Assembly: GCA_017163975.1 (NCBI GenBank)
Contig: JAFFSR010000022.1
Coordinates: forward strand, 773,001-837,000
Origin: Anastatus disparis
Lineage: Eukaryota > Arthropoda > Insecta > Hymenoptera > Eupelmidae
Direction: 5' to 3'
DNA: 64,000 nt
The translations under genes and the position numbers were made by a program. The notes under the pieces are model-generated. The model saw nothing but the letters and a program-made list of their open reading frames with translations. It was not told the DNA's origin and made no database searches. Positions 47,740 to 59,261 of the stretch are shown here, piece by piece (positions within the stretch are counted from its first letter, which is position 1; each line of letters begins with the position of its first letter).

Positions 47740-49890
47740 ACTTAATGTTGAATTTAGCTCCCAAGCGGAAATAATCTGCCGTTAATAACTAATAATAATT
47801 ATATACAACGAAAAATAATTTTCAAAAAAAGTTATTATTTTTATTATTTGTTGTTATAAAAGTGTAGATTTTCGACTGTAATAACTGTTTATAATAGTTA
47901 TTAATAATTATTTCACATTTATAACAGTTGATAAAAGTTATTATCAGTTATTATTTTTTATTATCTTTTTCAGCATCGTAAGTATATGCATAAAGTAAAC
48001 CGTACGTAAAAATTATTATCGGTTATTATTTTTTTTCTTTTCTAATCTAAGAGTTACTAATAATTATTTTCTATTTATAAAAGTTAATAGAAGTTATTAT
48101 TAGTTATTATTTTTTATCATCTTTTTCGGTATGGAAGGTATACATATAAAGCAAACGTTGAATAAAAGTTATTATCGGTTATTATTTTTTTTTATCTTTT
48201 TTAGTATGGAAGGTATATACACATATAAAGCCAACGTTAAATAAAAGTTATTAATATTATTTTTTAGTAATTTTTATTAATTTTTTTATTAATTTTTTGA
48301 ATTTTAAAGGTGTTCACTTGAAGGAAACGATAAAAAAAAGTTATAATTTTTTTTTCATTAAATTTTAAAAATTGTTAAAAATTGTTTTTGATTATTGAAA
48401 GTAAGTAGATAGGTAAAGATATAATTGATTCAAAAAGAATTTTTATTTTTATTTTTACATAAAAACTTTTATATAAAAATATAAGTCTTATTTTACAATT
48501 ATAAAAGAAGTTTTATTTTGTATTTACAATGTCAACGCTAACATATAATATGATTTACTTATCAAATCTCAATTAATGCAGCGACCAAGAGCACCTTTAA
48601 AAATTGAGCTTAAATAATAATCATTATTACATTTTGTTATTATACAAGGCCGGTGTAGCATGGTATACTTAAGACATTGAATTTCGCCATGAAAGAGTGA
48701 ACATTTTTTTAAATTTATGACTTCTTTTACATCAGTGTCATTAACAAATGAAACCGGTACAAGTTTTAATAATTTAAAGAAAATATAAACATCACAGTTA
48801 TCGTCGTATTTAATCAAATATATAGAACTAATGATTCCGAATCTACTATCTTTCGTTTGAAAAATAGAATCATTAGTTTTTTTCCTTTGAATAATAACAA
48901 GATGTGTATCTACAACTTTGATATATAATTTTATTGTATTTTTTACATTCAGTAATTTTATTAATATTTATAAAGAAACGAAGGCACGAAATTTCTTTTT
49001 TGGTTAGAATGTGACGTTTTGCACATCCTACTAGTGTACAATCACCTATTTTTACTACTTTCTTTAATCTTTTACTGTTCAGTTGATCAACAAAATCTTT
49101 CGTTTCTTGAGAAATAAAGCTTTCCGTTTCTAATTGTGGAATTTGTTGATAAGTTAATAGTCTAATAACTATTTCTTTAGCGATGAGGTAATTACTTTTC
49201 TTCATTTCAAGTAAATTTTTATTATGGCTTTCGAAGGAAAAGTATTGATTGCCCATAGTGGTCCCCAATTCACGACAGTATCAGTTAAATGTAACAGTGA
49301 ATGTACATTTTAGTACATATACTTATCTCCGAAAAATATACCAAAATAAAAACAAATTCTATTAATAAAATTTTTGAAATCTTCAGTTCATGTGGTGATA
49401 TGCTATCTTGTAGAAGAGTATTTAAAGCTGAGATAAACATTGCAAGATGATTTAGATATTTTCTAGGTAGAAGCCCTTTTAGGCTTGGTAAAGCACCGAA
49501 TAAAATCCAAATGAGCCAATCAGAAGCTGATAAAAAATAATAAAAAATAAAAACTAATAATAATTTTTATTTTAGGTTTGGTTTAGCGTATGGTTTTCAA
49601 ATTGAAAAAGCTAATAAAAAATAATAAAAAATAAAAACTAATAATAACTATTGTTTCATAAGAAAGTAATAAAAATAATAACTAATAATAACTTTTATTT
49701 TAGGTTTGGTTTATGCGTATGATTTCCAAATTGAAAAAGCTAATAAAAAAAAATAAAAAATAATAAGAAATTAAAACAAAAAATAAAAAATAATAACTAT
49801 TTCAAACTTTTATTACAGTCCAAAATCTAGACATTTTAAATTGTTAATATCAGTTATTATTTTTTATCATTTTTTATTTCAGAATGTGAT
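47740..49890. repeat. Inverted clusters of TTATTATnnnTTATTATTTTTT repeats
   Basis: The left cluster (about 47860-48260) has three units of roughly 110-120 bp, with phrases AAAAGTTATTATCGGTTATT and a TTTTTCAGTATGGAAGGTATA tail. The right cluster (about 49530-49880) carries the inverse (AATAATAACTAATAATAACT) with the phrase GGTTTGGTTTA. Together they flank the central ORF of the 4.8-kb element, suggesting subterminal repeats. Confidence 0.65.
48569..49256 (-). pseudogene. Unknown protein in the centre of the 4.8-kb TTAA element
   Basis: From the ATG at 49256, MGNQYFSFESHNKNLLEMKK then KKVVKIGDCTLVGCAKRHIL and a basic, Cys-containing stretch to 48873. The frame then shifts by one base near an A-run (about 48880) and continues as FGIISSIYLIKYDDNCDVYI...LKLVPVSFVND to a stop at 48569. 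I do not recognise a catalytic triad. The arrangement looks like the C-terminal part of a larger transposon protein whose upstream part is lost. Its position between the element's repeats suggests it is the remains of the element's own gene. Confidence 0.5.
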
Positions 49891-49900
49891 TTCCGCCTGG

Positions 49901-50340
49901 GCTCTTTTTATGAAAAACTAGACTTTTTCATCGAGTCGAAGAACTGATCCCATATTGATTGCATTGCTAATTAGTCGTATTAACTATACTACTAGAACAT
50001 AATTAATTAAATAAATTATTAGCTCTTTTCAAAGCTAAATTTAATTTGTTAACTTCATTACATTATGAAAATCATTTATATGAATGTAACATGAAAATAA
50101 AAAAATTATTTATACGTAACATGAAAATTCTTTTTTAATTATTTTCATGTTGCACTCATATAAATAATTTTAATATTCTAGGTAAGTTAACAAATTAAAT
50201 TTGGCTTTCAAAAAAGCTAATAATTTATTGAATTACTTATGTTCTAGTAGTATAGTTAATATGACTAATTAGCAATGTAATCAATATGGGATCAGTTCTT
50301 CGACTCGATGAAAAAGTCACGTTTTTCATGAAAAGGGCTA
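49901..50340. mobile_element. 440-bp hairpin MITE
   Basis: Arms of about 210 bp, each with TTTTTCATCGAGTCGAAGAA or its inverse, meet near 50120. It splits a phrase that is continuous (inverted) at 47752-47775 in the opposite arm of the 4.8-kb element, showing it arrived after that element. Terminal match is imperfect at the very ends and the target duplication is unclear. Confidence 0.85.
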
Positions 50341-52699
50341 AATTCAAGATCTAGTGAATGAAATATCATTGGATTTTTTTAGCATTATACTCAACAACTC
50401 CAGAAATCATTATTTTAGGCGAGATAAACCATATTTCACAATTTCATGAAGATTTGTGACCTACGCACGGGTGATTCTCCTATTAGAAAAATAATAAAAT
50501 AAATAATTTCTTAGTAAACATAACTTGTAAAGCATTATTTATAAATAAAATACATATAAAATTTTAAGGTATTAAATGATCATTAATTATTTATTTTATT
50601 TTTTATTTATAAAAATCGTGCAGCATAATTTGAGTTCAAATTTTGAGTTATACATTTTATGACACCACGTGAGATTCTATTATTCCAATATTTTTTTTCC
50701 GAATTACAAGATTCATTTTCATTCATTTATTATCAAAAAAATATAAGCCAACAGTTTTGAGGCTATAATATAAGCTTGAATCTTATTGGCTGATCACAAA
50801 AGATCAAAGTAGAGTCTAAATTAATTTTTAGGATAATGTTTTTGTTAAAATAATTAACAAATTGCAACATTTATAAACGTTATAAATCCATTTAAGATTT
50901 TTAAGCATAAGCATATACATTATAAGTTTTATTTAATTTTCGATATAATTTGACTAACATGGTAGACGATGGAGCCTCCTTAAGCTTTTGAAAAATCTGC
51001 AATGGTAAGGGCGCAGTCGTAATTTTACTAAATCTTAAATTATAGCGGAATTCGTTTTCGCGCTTCATTCAATGCTACTTAAACTTAATTCATATATATT
51101 TTTTGCTAATTTCTCTTATATGACATTTCAACTATAATATAAAACTCATAACTTTTAATATTATAAATGAATAAACGTAATTACAATTGATGAAGGTATA
51201 AGAAAAACATGAAATGAACATAATTTAGTTGATATTAGTTATTGCACGATTGATTATTCAGTTACAAAATCAAGTAAACCTTGAGAAATTTGACGTGCAG
51301 TTTAATTTAATCTAATATAAAGTAACAAAAAAGTTTTTGAAAGCTTCATTCTACTAAAACAAATAAAGGTTAGTATCGCGTTTGAAGTAAAAAACTTAAA
51401 AATACATTGAAAAACGTGAAATTAAACATCAAAACTTATTTAGATAATGATCGATATCTATTTCCAAACCTATTTACCTTTGTTCTGTAACATATAAACG
51501 ATACGTAAAAAAATTTCGAAGCAATTCGAAGCAACTGAACGTACCTAGATAAGTACCTGGATATAGGCGGAAAATGAAAATAATCAAAACCATCGTGACT
51601 TTAAAGTTATATAACTGCAAAGTTTTTCAACCGATTTGGGCGTTTCAAAGCTTAAATTATAGGTTTTTTGGATACAAAAAAAGTAGACTTTGTGAGATGG
51701 GATATATAGAAAAGAAAAAAAATGAAGACGTTTTTAAAATGCCAAAAAAATGGAAAATTAAAAAAAAAGAGGCATTTTGTTACTAACGAGCAATTTTTCC
51801 ACGTTAAAATTACTTCGATTTGGAAAAAATTCTTCGAAAGTACACACTAATACCTATCGAACGCGCCAAGCTGAATTAAAATAGATGAATTTTTCGATTT
51901 ATGGTATGCCATTGAAAAATAGCTAAAATAAGGCTAAAAAAGGCCTTTTTTTCAACTTCAAAAGGTCATTTCTCGGCGAGTTTTGCACCTAGAGAGCTGA
52001 AATTTTGCACAGATTCCTAACTTTTATAGAACTAAAACATATCTCGAAACCAGCGAAATCGGTGACCCACGTGCGCACACTTTAGTAAAAAGTATTTTTT
52101 TTCACCCATATATATATATAGGACGTTTTATGACAATTTTTCCCACGTATATTAATATGTTAATTCACATGGACGCACACACATGGGCTTATGAATATAT
52201 ATACTAGGGGTTCCCCCTGCTCGCTCCGCTCGCCGACCCCCCAAATACACACATTTCAAAGTAAATAGAAGAGTAGGACATAATGAAGCTAAATTTTATA
52301 TTTGCGAATGTGAAAAAAGTTCAATAGAAAACATCGATACATAAAAATATAAGATATAAAGTTATAGAATTAGAATAATTAAAAAAAAGATGGTTTAACG
52401 CGACATTCGAAAGTTCATGATGAATCAAACTTATATATTTTTGTAATAAATTAAAAATATAATAGTAAATAACATTAAAATTTCAAGTTATGATAGTATA
52501 TAATAATATTTAATAATAATTATGAGCAAATAATAAATAGAATAATAGAATAATAGAAAATCATGATTATAAATAAATATTTTTATCTTTTTATGTCCTG
52601 AATTTTATATATATTGAAAAGATACAAAGAAAACGCCCCTCACTGCATTTTTTATTTTTGGGCTTGAGACCAACACATATAAATATAAGGCTGCATTAA

Positions 52700-53180
52700 G
52701 AATGTTTTTTTCATTGTAGCTAAAAGAAGCTTACATTTTTAATTTCTATTATCGCTAAAGAAGTGTACACTTTTTTTTCATTGTCGCTAAAAAAGCTTAC
52801 AAATTTATTCATTATTGTCGCTGAAGCATACGGATCTATTGTTTGTTGTCGCTAAAAAAATCTCATATAAGCATACAAATTTATTGTTTGTTACCACTAA
52901 AAGGAGCTTACAGATTAATTTGTTATTACTACTGAAATAATTTTATAGACTTATTTCTTATCGTCGCTAATAGAAGCTTACAAATTTGAATTTCATTGTA
53001 GTTATAAAAAGCTTACATATTTATTCTTCATTGTCGCTAAAGAAGCTTCTACAGTTGCTTGATATTTTTACGAGAAAAAAGTTTAAATAATTCTAAATAT
53101 TTATTTAATATGTCGTTAAATTTCATTGTCGCTAAAAGAAACTTACAAATTTATGTTTTATTACAAGCTTACATATTTAT
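52700..53180 (+). repeat. Degenerate repeats, TCGCTAAAAGAAGCTTACAA type
   Basis: About eight to ten imperfect units containing (T)CATTGTCGCTAAA followed by GCTTACA and an AT-rich filler. Each unit's GCTAA recalls the AGCTAAC units of the 22.6-26.2 kb Helitron cluster, though the full units differ. Confidence 0.7.
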
Positions 53181-53389
53181 TTTTATTGTTGTTGAAAAAA
53201 ACTTATACATTAATTTTTTTTGTAGTATATCAATATTATTTTATATTTTGTATTTTATCTATCATCAATTTGTTTTTCTGTAACCTTGAAAAATAATCAT
53301 TTTATATTGAGAATATTGTATTTATCAATGTAATGAAATAAAAATATTAAATTATTTAATTTACCTTATTTAAAATTATTTCATTTGCT

Positions 53390-54398
53390 AATATAAGTTC
53401 TTCTTACTCCATATTTTTATCATTTAATACTTTAGTAAATTCCAATCTTTTACTTTTAATATATATGTAATATCTATAAAATTTTCAAATATATATATAA
53501 ATATACATGAATATTTTCATAAGTGTATATGCATATAATATATTATTATAATTGTTTTTACTATTTTATTCTATTTTTCCAAAAATTTCTAGTTTTGTTC
53601 CTCTTACCAAATTCATATATTCATTTTCTAATTTATTTAATTAAATGTCTAATTTATATTGTCCATCCGCTATTGTTCCGATGTATTCTGATTCATTTTT
53701 TTATGTTTTTGTGCAAAAGAATTTTATAAATACCCTTGTGTTTCTGAAAAATAAAAATAATTTATATTTTTATATTTTTTTTTCAATAATATTCAATTAC
53801 TTATTAATCCAGGTCTTAATTTTATTTCTTCGAAATTTATTTTAATTGGTTTGTTATTTTTCAATGCATTGTATTCGCCTAAATGAATAATATTCGAATA
53901 ATATTTTAATGTTAAGTCATATATATTATTTTCTTTATTGTATCCGTTTGCTTTTAATACATTAACATTCTCTAATAATATTTTCTGAAATATTAAAAAA
54001 TGTTTAATATCATGTTGTAATTAATAATATTGTATATTATAAAAATTTACATCGTTTAATTCTAGATTTTTCTTGAATTTTTAATATTTTTATCATAAAT
54101 ATTGCATTAAATTTCGAATCCTTCAGAATCATTTATTATAAATTTCAAAATCCTGAAATCAGTTTGTTTTTGTTTGTTAACGAAAGTTTGTTCTTCGGAA
54201 ATTCCTTCAATATATGCAACCAGAGATTTATTATATGTAATCAAAAATATTTATAACATATATTATATTTTGATTTTTTAATAAAGTTTTTAATACATAC
54301 GTTGATTGATCTCCTATTACAATTTTAGTTTTTAAAAATCTCGTTGACGAAAACGGTATTTTTTTCTCTTTTTCTGAAATAGATAGATATAGATAGAT
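53390..54398 (-). pseudogene. Second Helitron RPA-like gene, degenerate
   Basis: Minus-strand pieces match the RPA-like exons at 8.0-9.6 kb in order: EKEKKIPFSSTRFLKTKIVIGDQS... (54398-about 54300), ILLENVNVLKANGYNK...DLTLKYYSNIIHLGEYN and PIKINFEEIKLRPGLIS (about 53985-53800), ADGQYKLDI..LNKLENEY (about 53660-53570, with stops), and LEFTKVLNDKNME..EELILANEIIF (about 53450-53380, with a stop). OB-fold ssDNA-binding is the expected function. Stops and frameshifts show it is dead. The third block keeps more OB-fold-like sequence than the first copy does. Confidence 0.65.
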
Positions 54399-54399
54399 G

Positions 54400-57300
54400 G
54401 ATATTATTTTATTTTGTAAAAGAGTACAAAAACGTGTAATACAATTAGTAAATATAAAAACAATAAATATTGCACAAAATGTTATAAAAAATATATTTAT
54501 TTATAAATGTAAATATTGCACAATTAATATCACAGTTAGTCACTATATCTAATAATACTAAATAAGTAAGTCATAAACAAAAATAAATAAAAGTTATATC
54601 ACAGAGTAATTATACAATACACGCAATAAAAATAAAATTAATCATATAAATAAAAATCAGGCATACAATATCTATCAGTCACAATATTAAATTTAAAAGA
54701 ATTAAATTTAATACATGATGAAATAAAATAACAAGCGTACGCAACAGCATGATACGCAGTCAAAAATAAAATCAAATAAAAACTCTTACTCACTAACCAT
54801 TCAGCCAACACTCATACAATAAATACACTCAAACCTTAAGCCTATATACAGGACGTTACAAAAATAAATTAAATAAATTAACATAAATTAATAGTAAAAA
54901 TATTAATCTAGGTCGAACAAGTACCCTCTCATCGCTGCTTTGAACCTGCTGAGAAATGGAAGATGTTTAATCTCAGCAGGCAGGGAGTTCCTAAAATGCG
55001 CACCTTGAACTTGGAAGGAATTCCTGCCAACCTCAGTACGCATAAAGGGCACTATTAGATCCCTGATTTCTCCCCTAGTAGCTACCCTGGGTACACATCT
55101 AGTGAAGATACCCATTAGATGCTCTGGAGTATTCATGCGCACGATCTTGTACATAAATACAGCCAAAAAATACTGTCTCTTCGAATTATTACGCAGGCAA
55201 CCCAACGCGGCTCTATAAGGAGTAATATGAGCTCCCATTCTTATACCTAATATATATCTTACACACAAATTCTGTAGTCTTTGTATTCTTCTCTTCAAGC
55301 CCTGAGAAGCATCAAGCAGAACCACCAAACAGTCATTAAGATGCGGAAACAGCAGGGCGGTTGCAAGTTGTTTACGCAGAGCCTCCGTGGTGTACCGACG
55401 AAAAACCGCAAAGCGTACAACACTTTATTGAATTTTTTTTGTAACCATATTAATGTGAGGCTTCCAAGAAAGCTTAGAGTCAAGCACAACACCAAGACTC
55501 GTTACAATGTCAGAGAAAGGAATGCTGACACCTCCCTCAAAGTCCCTCAATCGTCCGTAGCGCCCCAGCATAAAATGAATTAATAAAACGATTACTGCCA
55601 AAGACGATTGCCTTAGTCTTGCTAGCATTTAAAGTGAGTAAGGCACCAGCCGCCCACTCCGACACCGCATTGGCCGCCCTTTGTAAGATTAGAATACCTG
55701 CATCCACATTCTCACGAGGAACGTGCGTATGGATCTGCAGGTCATCTACATACAGTAGGTGCTGAATACAACCAGAGGCAAGAGCGTTACGTACGTTATT
55801 AATGTGAAGGCAAAACAACAAAGGCCTCAGTGCCGATCCCTGTGGAACTCCTTGGTTGGTTGTTAGCCAACCTGATTATTCTTGTAAGTGTGTTGAAACC
55901 ATTTGTTTCCTCCCTGAAATATAAGAGTTAATCCACACGAGAGCGGACCTGGAAAACCCCATCGATCTAAGCCTTGCAAGTAATTTAGAGGGACAGATCG
56001 TGTCGAATGCCTTACTAAAGTCAAAAAGTAAAAGTAACGTGACGAGTTTTTTGTCAAGACCTGACCTTATATCGTCTGTTAATTTAAGCAAAGTTGTCTG
56101 CGTAGAGTGATTTTTTCTGTAACCAGTCTGCATGGGATCAAGTATCTTATTTGTAGTGATATATTGCTGCAATTGGTTGTGGGCGATCTTCTCCAGTACC
56201 TTCGAAAAAAAAACACAAAATCGCAACTGGCCTAAAATCTTTGGGCGACTTAGGTGCAGAAAACTTTCTAAAGAGGAGGCCGTATAGTTCTGTCCTTGTC
56301 TAATCTAAATTTTCGTTATTATGGCTAAATTGAATATTTTTATATAAAAGTAAGGGCAGAGCCCAATAGATTTAAGGATAGGCAGACGATTCTATTCTAT
56401 GAAAAAATATAAAATTTTCATTAGTTTTCGAGTGAAGTCTGAAACGGAAAAAGAGTTAAATTTGATTGAAGTGTTCAACTCTTTTTCCGTTTCAGACTTC
56501 ACTCGAAAACTAATGAAAATTTTATATTTTTTATGGAATAGAATCGTCTATTCATCCTTAAATCTATTGGGCTCTGCCCTTACTTTTGTATAAAAATATT
56601 TAGTTTACTAATTATAACGAAAATTCAGATTAGACAAGGACAGAACTATACGGCCGCCTCTTAATAGCACAATACGTGCCTGCTTCCAAAGGCCAGGGAA
56701 GACCCCCGCGCAAAAGAAGAGTTGAACAGAGTCACAAGATGTATACCAATAAATGGTAAGGCTTTAAGTATCACGCTTTGAGGAATGTTATCCTCGCCAC
56801 GAGCCTGCGATGGAAAATGGGAAATCACAAGAATAACATCATTGATATTAATTGGTTTAAAAGCAAAACCATCCTCACTACATTCATTAAGAACCTTCTC
56901 GCGAAGCTCATCATCATCATGCGGCGAGACCGACACCCCAGCAAAGTGCGCGTTAAGCTCATCAGGAGTCAATCTATTCAAGTCCCTTGTGGTCCTGTTA
57001 AGAGTCCCAGGTCTCTGAGCTCCTTCCAGGCATTACCATTAGCAAGTGTTTCAAACAGTCTATTATCATAGTATGTGGTCTTTGCAAGTTCAGTCTGTTC
57101 GTCAACCGTTTTACGTAAAAGCAGAAACTCAGTCAGGTATTGCGTTTCATTCGTCCGTTTATATCTTCTGTAAGTAGCATCTCGCTTGCGCTGCATTTTC
57201 GACAATTCTTTATTTAACCATAGTGGGCTATTCTTCGTATGCTTAAGTATTTTCACTGGTGCTAAACTCTCTATGACAGAAATAAAATTGTCACAAATGC

Positions 57301-58104
57301 AGCCAAGTGCAGACTCTGGGTTGACAGAACCAGCTGTTAATGGTGGCCAATCATAGCCGGCTAGTTTCTCTAGTAATTCATTTTGACAAATGCTTTTATA
57401 GTTTCTGTATCTAATCGACTTGTGATCTATACTGCACGTATTATAAGCAATAAAAACATCAATTAAGTTGTGCCGACTATGAAAATTCGCAGGTAAGTTA
57501 CGTGCATCAAGTACATTGTCATTGACATCCACAAGAATCAGGTCAATCCATGTGTGAGAAGATGAAGTTTTATTCGTGGCACCATGCTGGACCAACTGAA
57601 GCGAAAGCTCCGCTGTTAGTTTACTGAGAAACCTCGCATAACTGCTTTCTCGCAGAAAATCGGCATTCAGATCCCCCATTATAATTTCATGTGAAAAATC
57701 ATGAGATAAATCTCTCAAAGAATTTAACAAATCAAAATTTTTTGTAAATAAAATGGCAGGAGGGCGATAAATGACAGAAACCAGCACAGGTTCAGAGTTG
57801 CCATCCTTAATCGAACAAAAAATATATTCTGGCACTTCAAGTTTACCGCTGCTAGTTATGGTTGTGGTACTAGAAAGAGCTAGTACTTCACATTTTAAAT
57901 TATTTTTAACGTAGAGGGCAACCCCTTCTCTATGAAGGCTTCTGTCCTGCCTGAAGAACTTATAATCCTTAATCCGAATGACGTCATCCGAGTCAGTCGG
58001 TCCCAGCCAGGTTTCAGCAACTCCAAACAGATCATAAGAGGGACCATCGCATAAAAGCTCGCGCACCTGTCTAATGTGAGCTTTTAATAAGGTCACAGTC
58101 CAAA
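54400..58104 (-). mobile_element. Non-LTR retrotransposon, 5'-truncated, broken ORF2
   Basis: APE endonuclease: AETW (residues 27-30 of the 56978-58096 frame), GVALYVKNNL, VIYRPP, IIMGDLNADF and SHTWIDLILVD; the usual S-D-H near residue 208 reads S-R-H. Reverse transcriptase: LDPMQTGYRKNHSTQT, FDFSKAFDT, GVPQGSALRPLLF and LLYVDDLQIH (YVDD). C-terminal domain (54903-55328): RLQNLCVRYILGIR...SPYR-like and VPFMRTEVGRNSFQV. At least four frameshifts and a foldback (56272-56660) break it. About 500 bp of 3' UTR ends in an ATCT-rich tail next to the Helitron RPA-like exon. The clade is jockey/CR1-like; ORF1 is absent. Confidence 0.9.
56272..56660. mobile_element. Foldback MITE with TTAA end (family member 3)
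   Basis: Arms of about 190 bp pair around 56465. The right end reads CGGCCGCCTCTTAA (TTAA 56661-56664); the left reads CTAAAGAGGAGGCCG, where TTAA has decayed. The outer TATAGTTCTGTCC..GTCTAAT matches family members at 13953 and 27220. It splits the reverse-transcriptase frame between ARIVLL and RKFSAPKSPKDFRP, so it is younger than the non-LTR copy. Confidence 0.88.
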
Positions 58105-58245
58105 AGGAAATTATATATTTGAAAAAAGTATATGTTTTTTACAATGTGATTTTAATGTAAATATTCTTACCAACTGTATCAAAGACTGACTTAAGATCTA
58201 AGGAAATTATATGTTTGAAAAAAGTACATGTTTTTTACAATTTTT
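58105..58245 (+). repeat. 45-bp direct repeat at the 5' end of the non-LTR element
   Basis: AAGGAAATTATATATTTGAA...GTTTTTTACAAT at 58105-58147 recurs at 58200-58243 with two or three changes, about 95 bp apart. It starts immediately beside the truncated retrotransposon and may reflect duplication during 5' junction formation. Confidence 0.75.
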
Positions 58246-58249
58246 TTTA

Positions 58250-59261
58250 AAAACTTGAAAAAACAACAAAATAAATTGATTAAAACAAACATTTAGCTAT
58301 ATATTCATTTTTCTATTCTACCGCCTATTTTACTGTTTTTTTCTCTCCATGTGACCATAGGGGGAAAAAATCCGTGGAATGAAAAGAAGATGCTTGCGTA
58401 TCAGGTCGCGTAAACATAAACATAACCTCTTTAAAATTGTAGCTCAAACAGAGCGATTTTCTACAATTTTTTTTAAAATGAATGAAGTAGATTTGTATTT
58501 ATAATTTAATTATTTTGTTTATTTACTTTGTGTCGCAACTCGCTTTTCCATTCTACAGTGGAATAGAGAATAGAATTTTATTTTTCGCATGAAACTTGCC
58601 GAATAGCGCTGATTAGTTGTTTCTATTACGCATCCTCTATTCGGCAGTCTCTTTTCTACTCATCTGACTGCACCCTTACATATTTCTTTTCTTTAGGGTA
58701 AATCGTATAAATGATAATATGTATTGAATTTTATGTTTAATTACAACAGTAAGCATCCATATTTCTCAAATTTCATACTTTACCTAAATTATATTACATA
58801 TAAATTTCATACATTTTGAGATTTATTTAAACAAATACAAGATTTAACAATTTTAATATATCTTTTAGTAAAGTTTTGAGAATTACTTGTCAATATAAAT
58901 ACCAAACCTAGTAATATGATTTTTGCAAAAAAATTATTCAATATTAAAAGATGATTTAAGAAGTTTAAGATAAGTTTATTAATTTCTTTTATAAAATTGT
59001 AGGAGTATTTGAGGACTGCACAAAAATTAAAATAATGATATTGTGTTTAAATACCGAAAAAGTAGAATTAAATAAGTTTCTTGTATCCAATTGTGTTAAA
59101 ACATTGTCAGTTTACGAAAAATAAATTGCATGAAATTGATGGTAACAATGTAAATTTGAAAGTTGATTTCTATAAAAATACTTTTTTTTTTACTTGGTTC
59201 TTCTGTTACGTTTTTACGTATATGTATATTTATATTTAATTATAAGATGGCGGGTAACTTT
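58250..59261. other. Non-coding stretch
   Basis: No gene. A short inverted pair, GCCGAATAG...CTATTCGGC, lies at about 58598-58643. The remainder is AT-rich unique-looking sequence. Confidence 0.5.

Larger units (their letters stand above)
46180..50979. mobile_element. 4.8-kb TTAA element with long imperfect inverted arms
   Basis: The ends GGTGGCTCCATCG and CGATGGAGCCTCC are inverted and flanked by TTAA at 46176-46179 and 50980-50983. Further in, 47640-47775 is the inverse of 50345-50465 (shared phrases TTGAGTATAATGCT and TGAATTTAGC inverted), and TTATTATCGGTTATT-type repeats occupy both arms (about 47780-48250 and 49530-49880). A SINE and a hairpin MITE sit in the arms. The centre carries the ORF at 48569-49256. 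TTAA targeting suggests a piggyBac-, Kolobok- or Sola3-like superfamily, undecided. Confidence 0.75.
36751..52108. mobile_element. 15.4-kb element with 1.1-kb terminal inverted repeats
   Basis: Arms 36751-37841 and 51020-52108 are inverted copies that differ only by scattered bases, starting TGGGTGAAAAAAATAC. They hold no gene but contain long identical phrases such as GCGCACGTGGGTCACCGATT. Just inside the left arm ends a four-exon minus-strand gene for a DDE-like protein (37942-45154). The rest is later insertions: 38798-41916, 45473-45616 and 46180-50979. Subtracting these leaves roughly 7 kb of original element. Such length and arm size recall Polintons, but none of their genes are seen. 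I infer a cut-and-paste DNA transposon of uncertain superfamily. Confidence 0.85.
52204..54398 (-). mobile_element. Helitron fragment: 3' end, repeats and RPA-like relic
   Basis: On the minus strand the 3' end is GAGCAGGGGGAACCCCTAG at 52204-52222, preceded by another GC-rich stem, and almost identical to the terminus at 36699. Inside it lie degenerate TTGTCGCTAAAAGAAGCTTA repeats (about 52700-53180, about 45-50-bp spacing) and then the RPA-like relic (53390-54398). No Rep/helicase is present. The 5' part is cut by a non-LTR element at about 54400. Confidence 0.65.

Noticed and set aside
51574..51786. 70-aa plus-strand ORF in the right arm
   Set aside because: It lies wholly in the 1.1-kb inverted repeat and has no equivalent conserved frame in the left arm.
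36751..52108. Polinton/Maverick identity suggested by size and long inverted ends
   Set aside because: No DNA polymerase B, retroviral-type integrase, ATPase, protease or capsid genes are seen; the only own gene is a different DDE-like protein.
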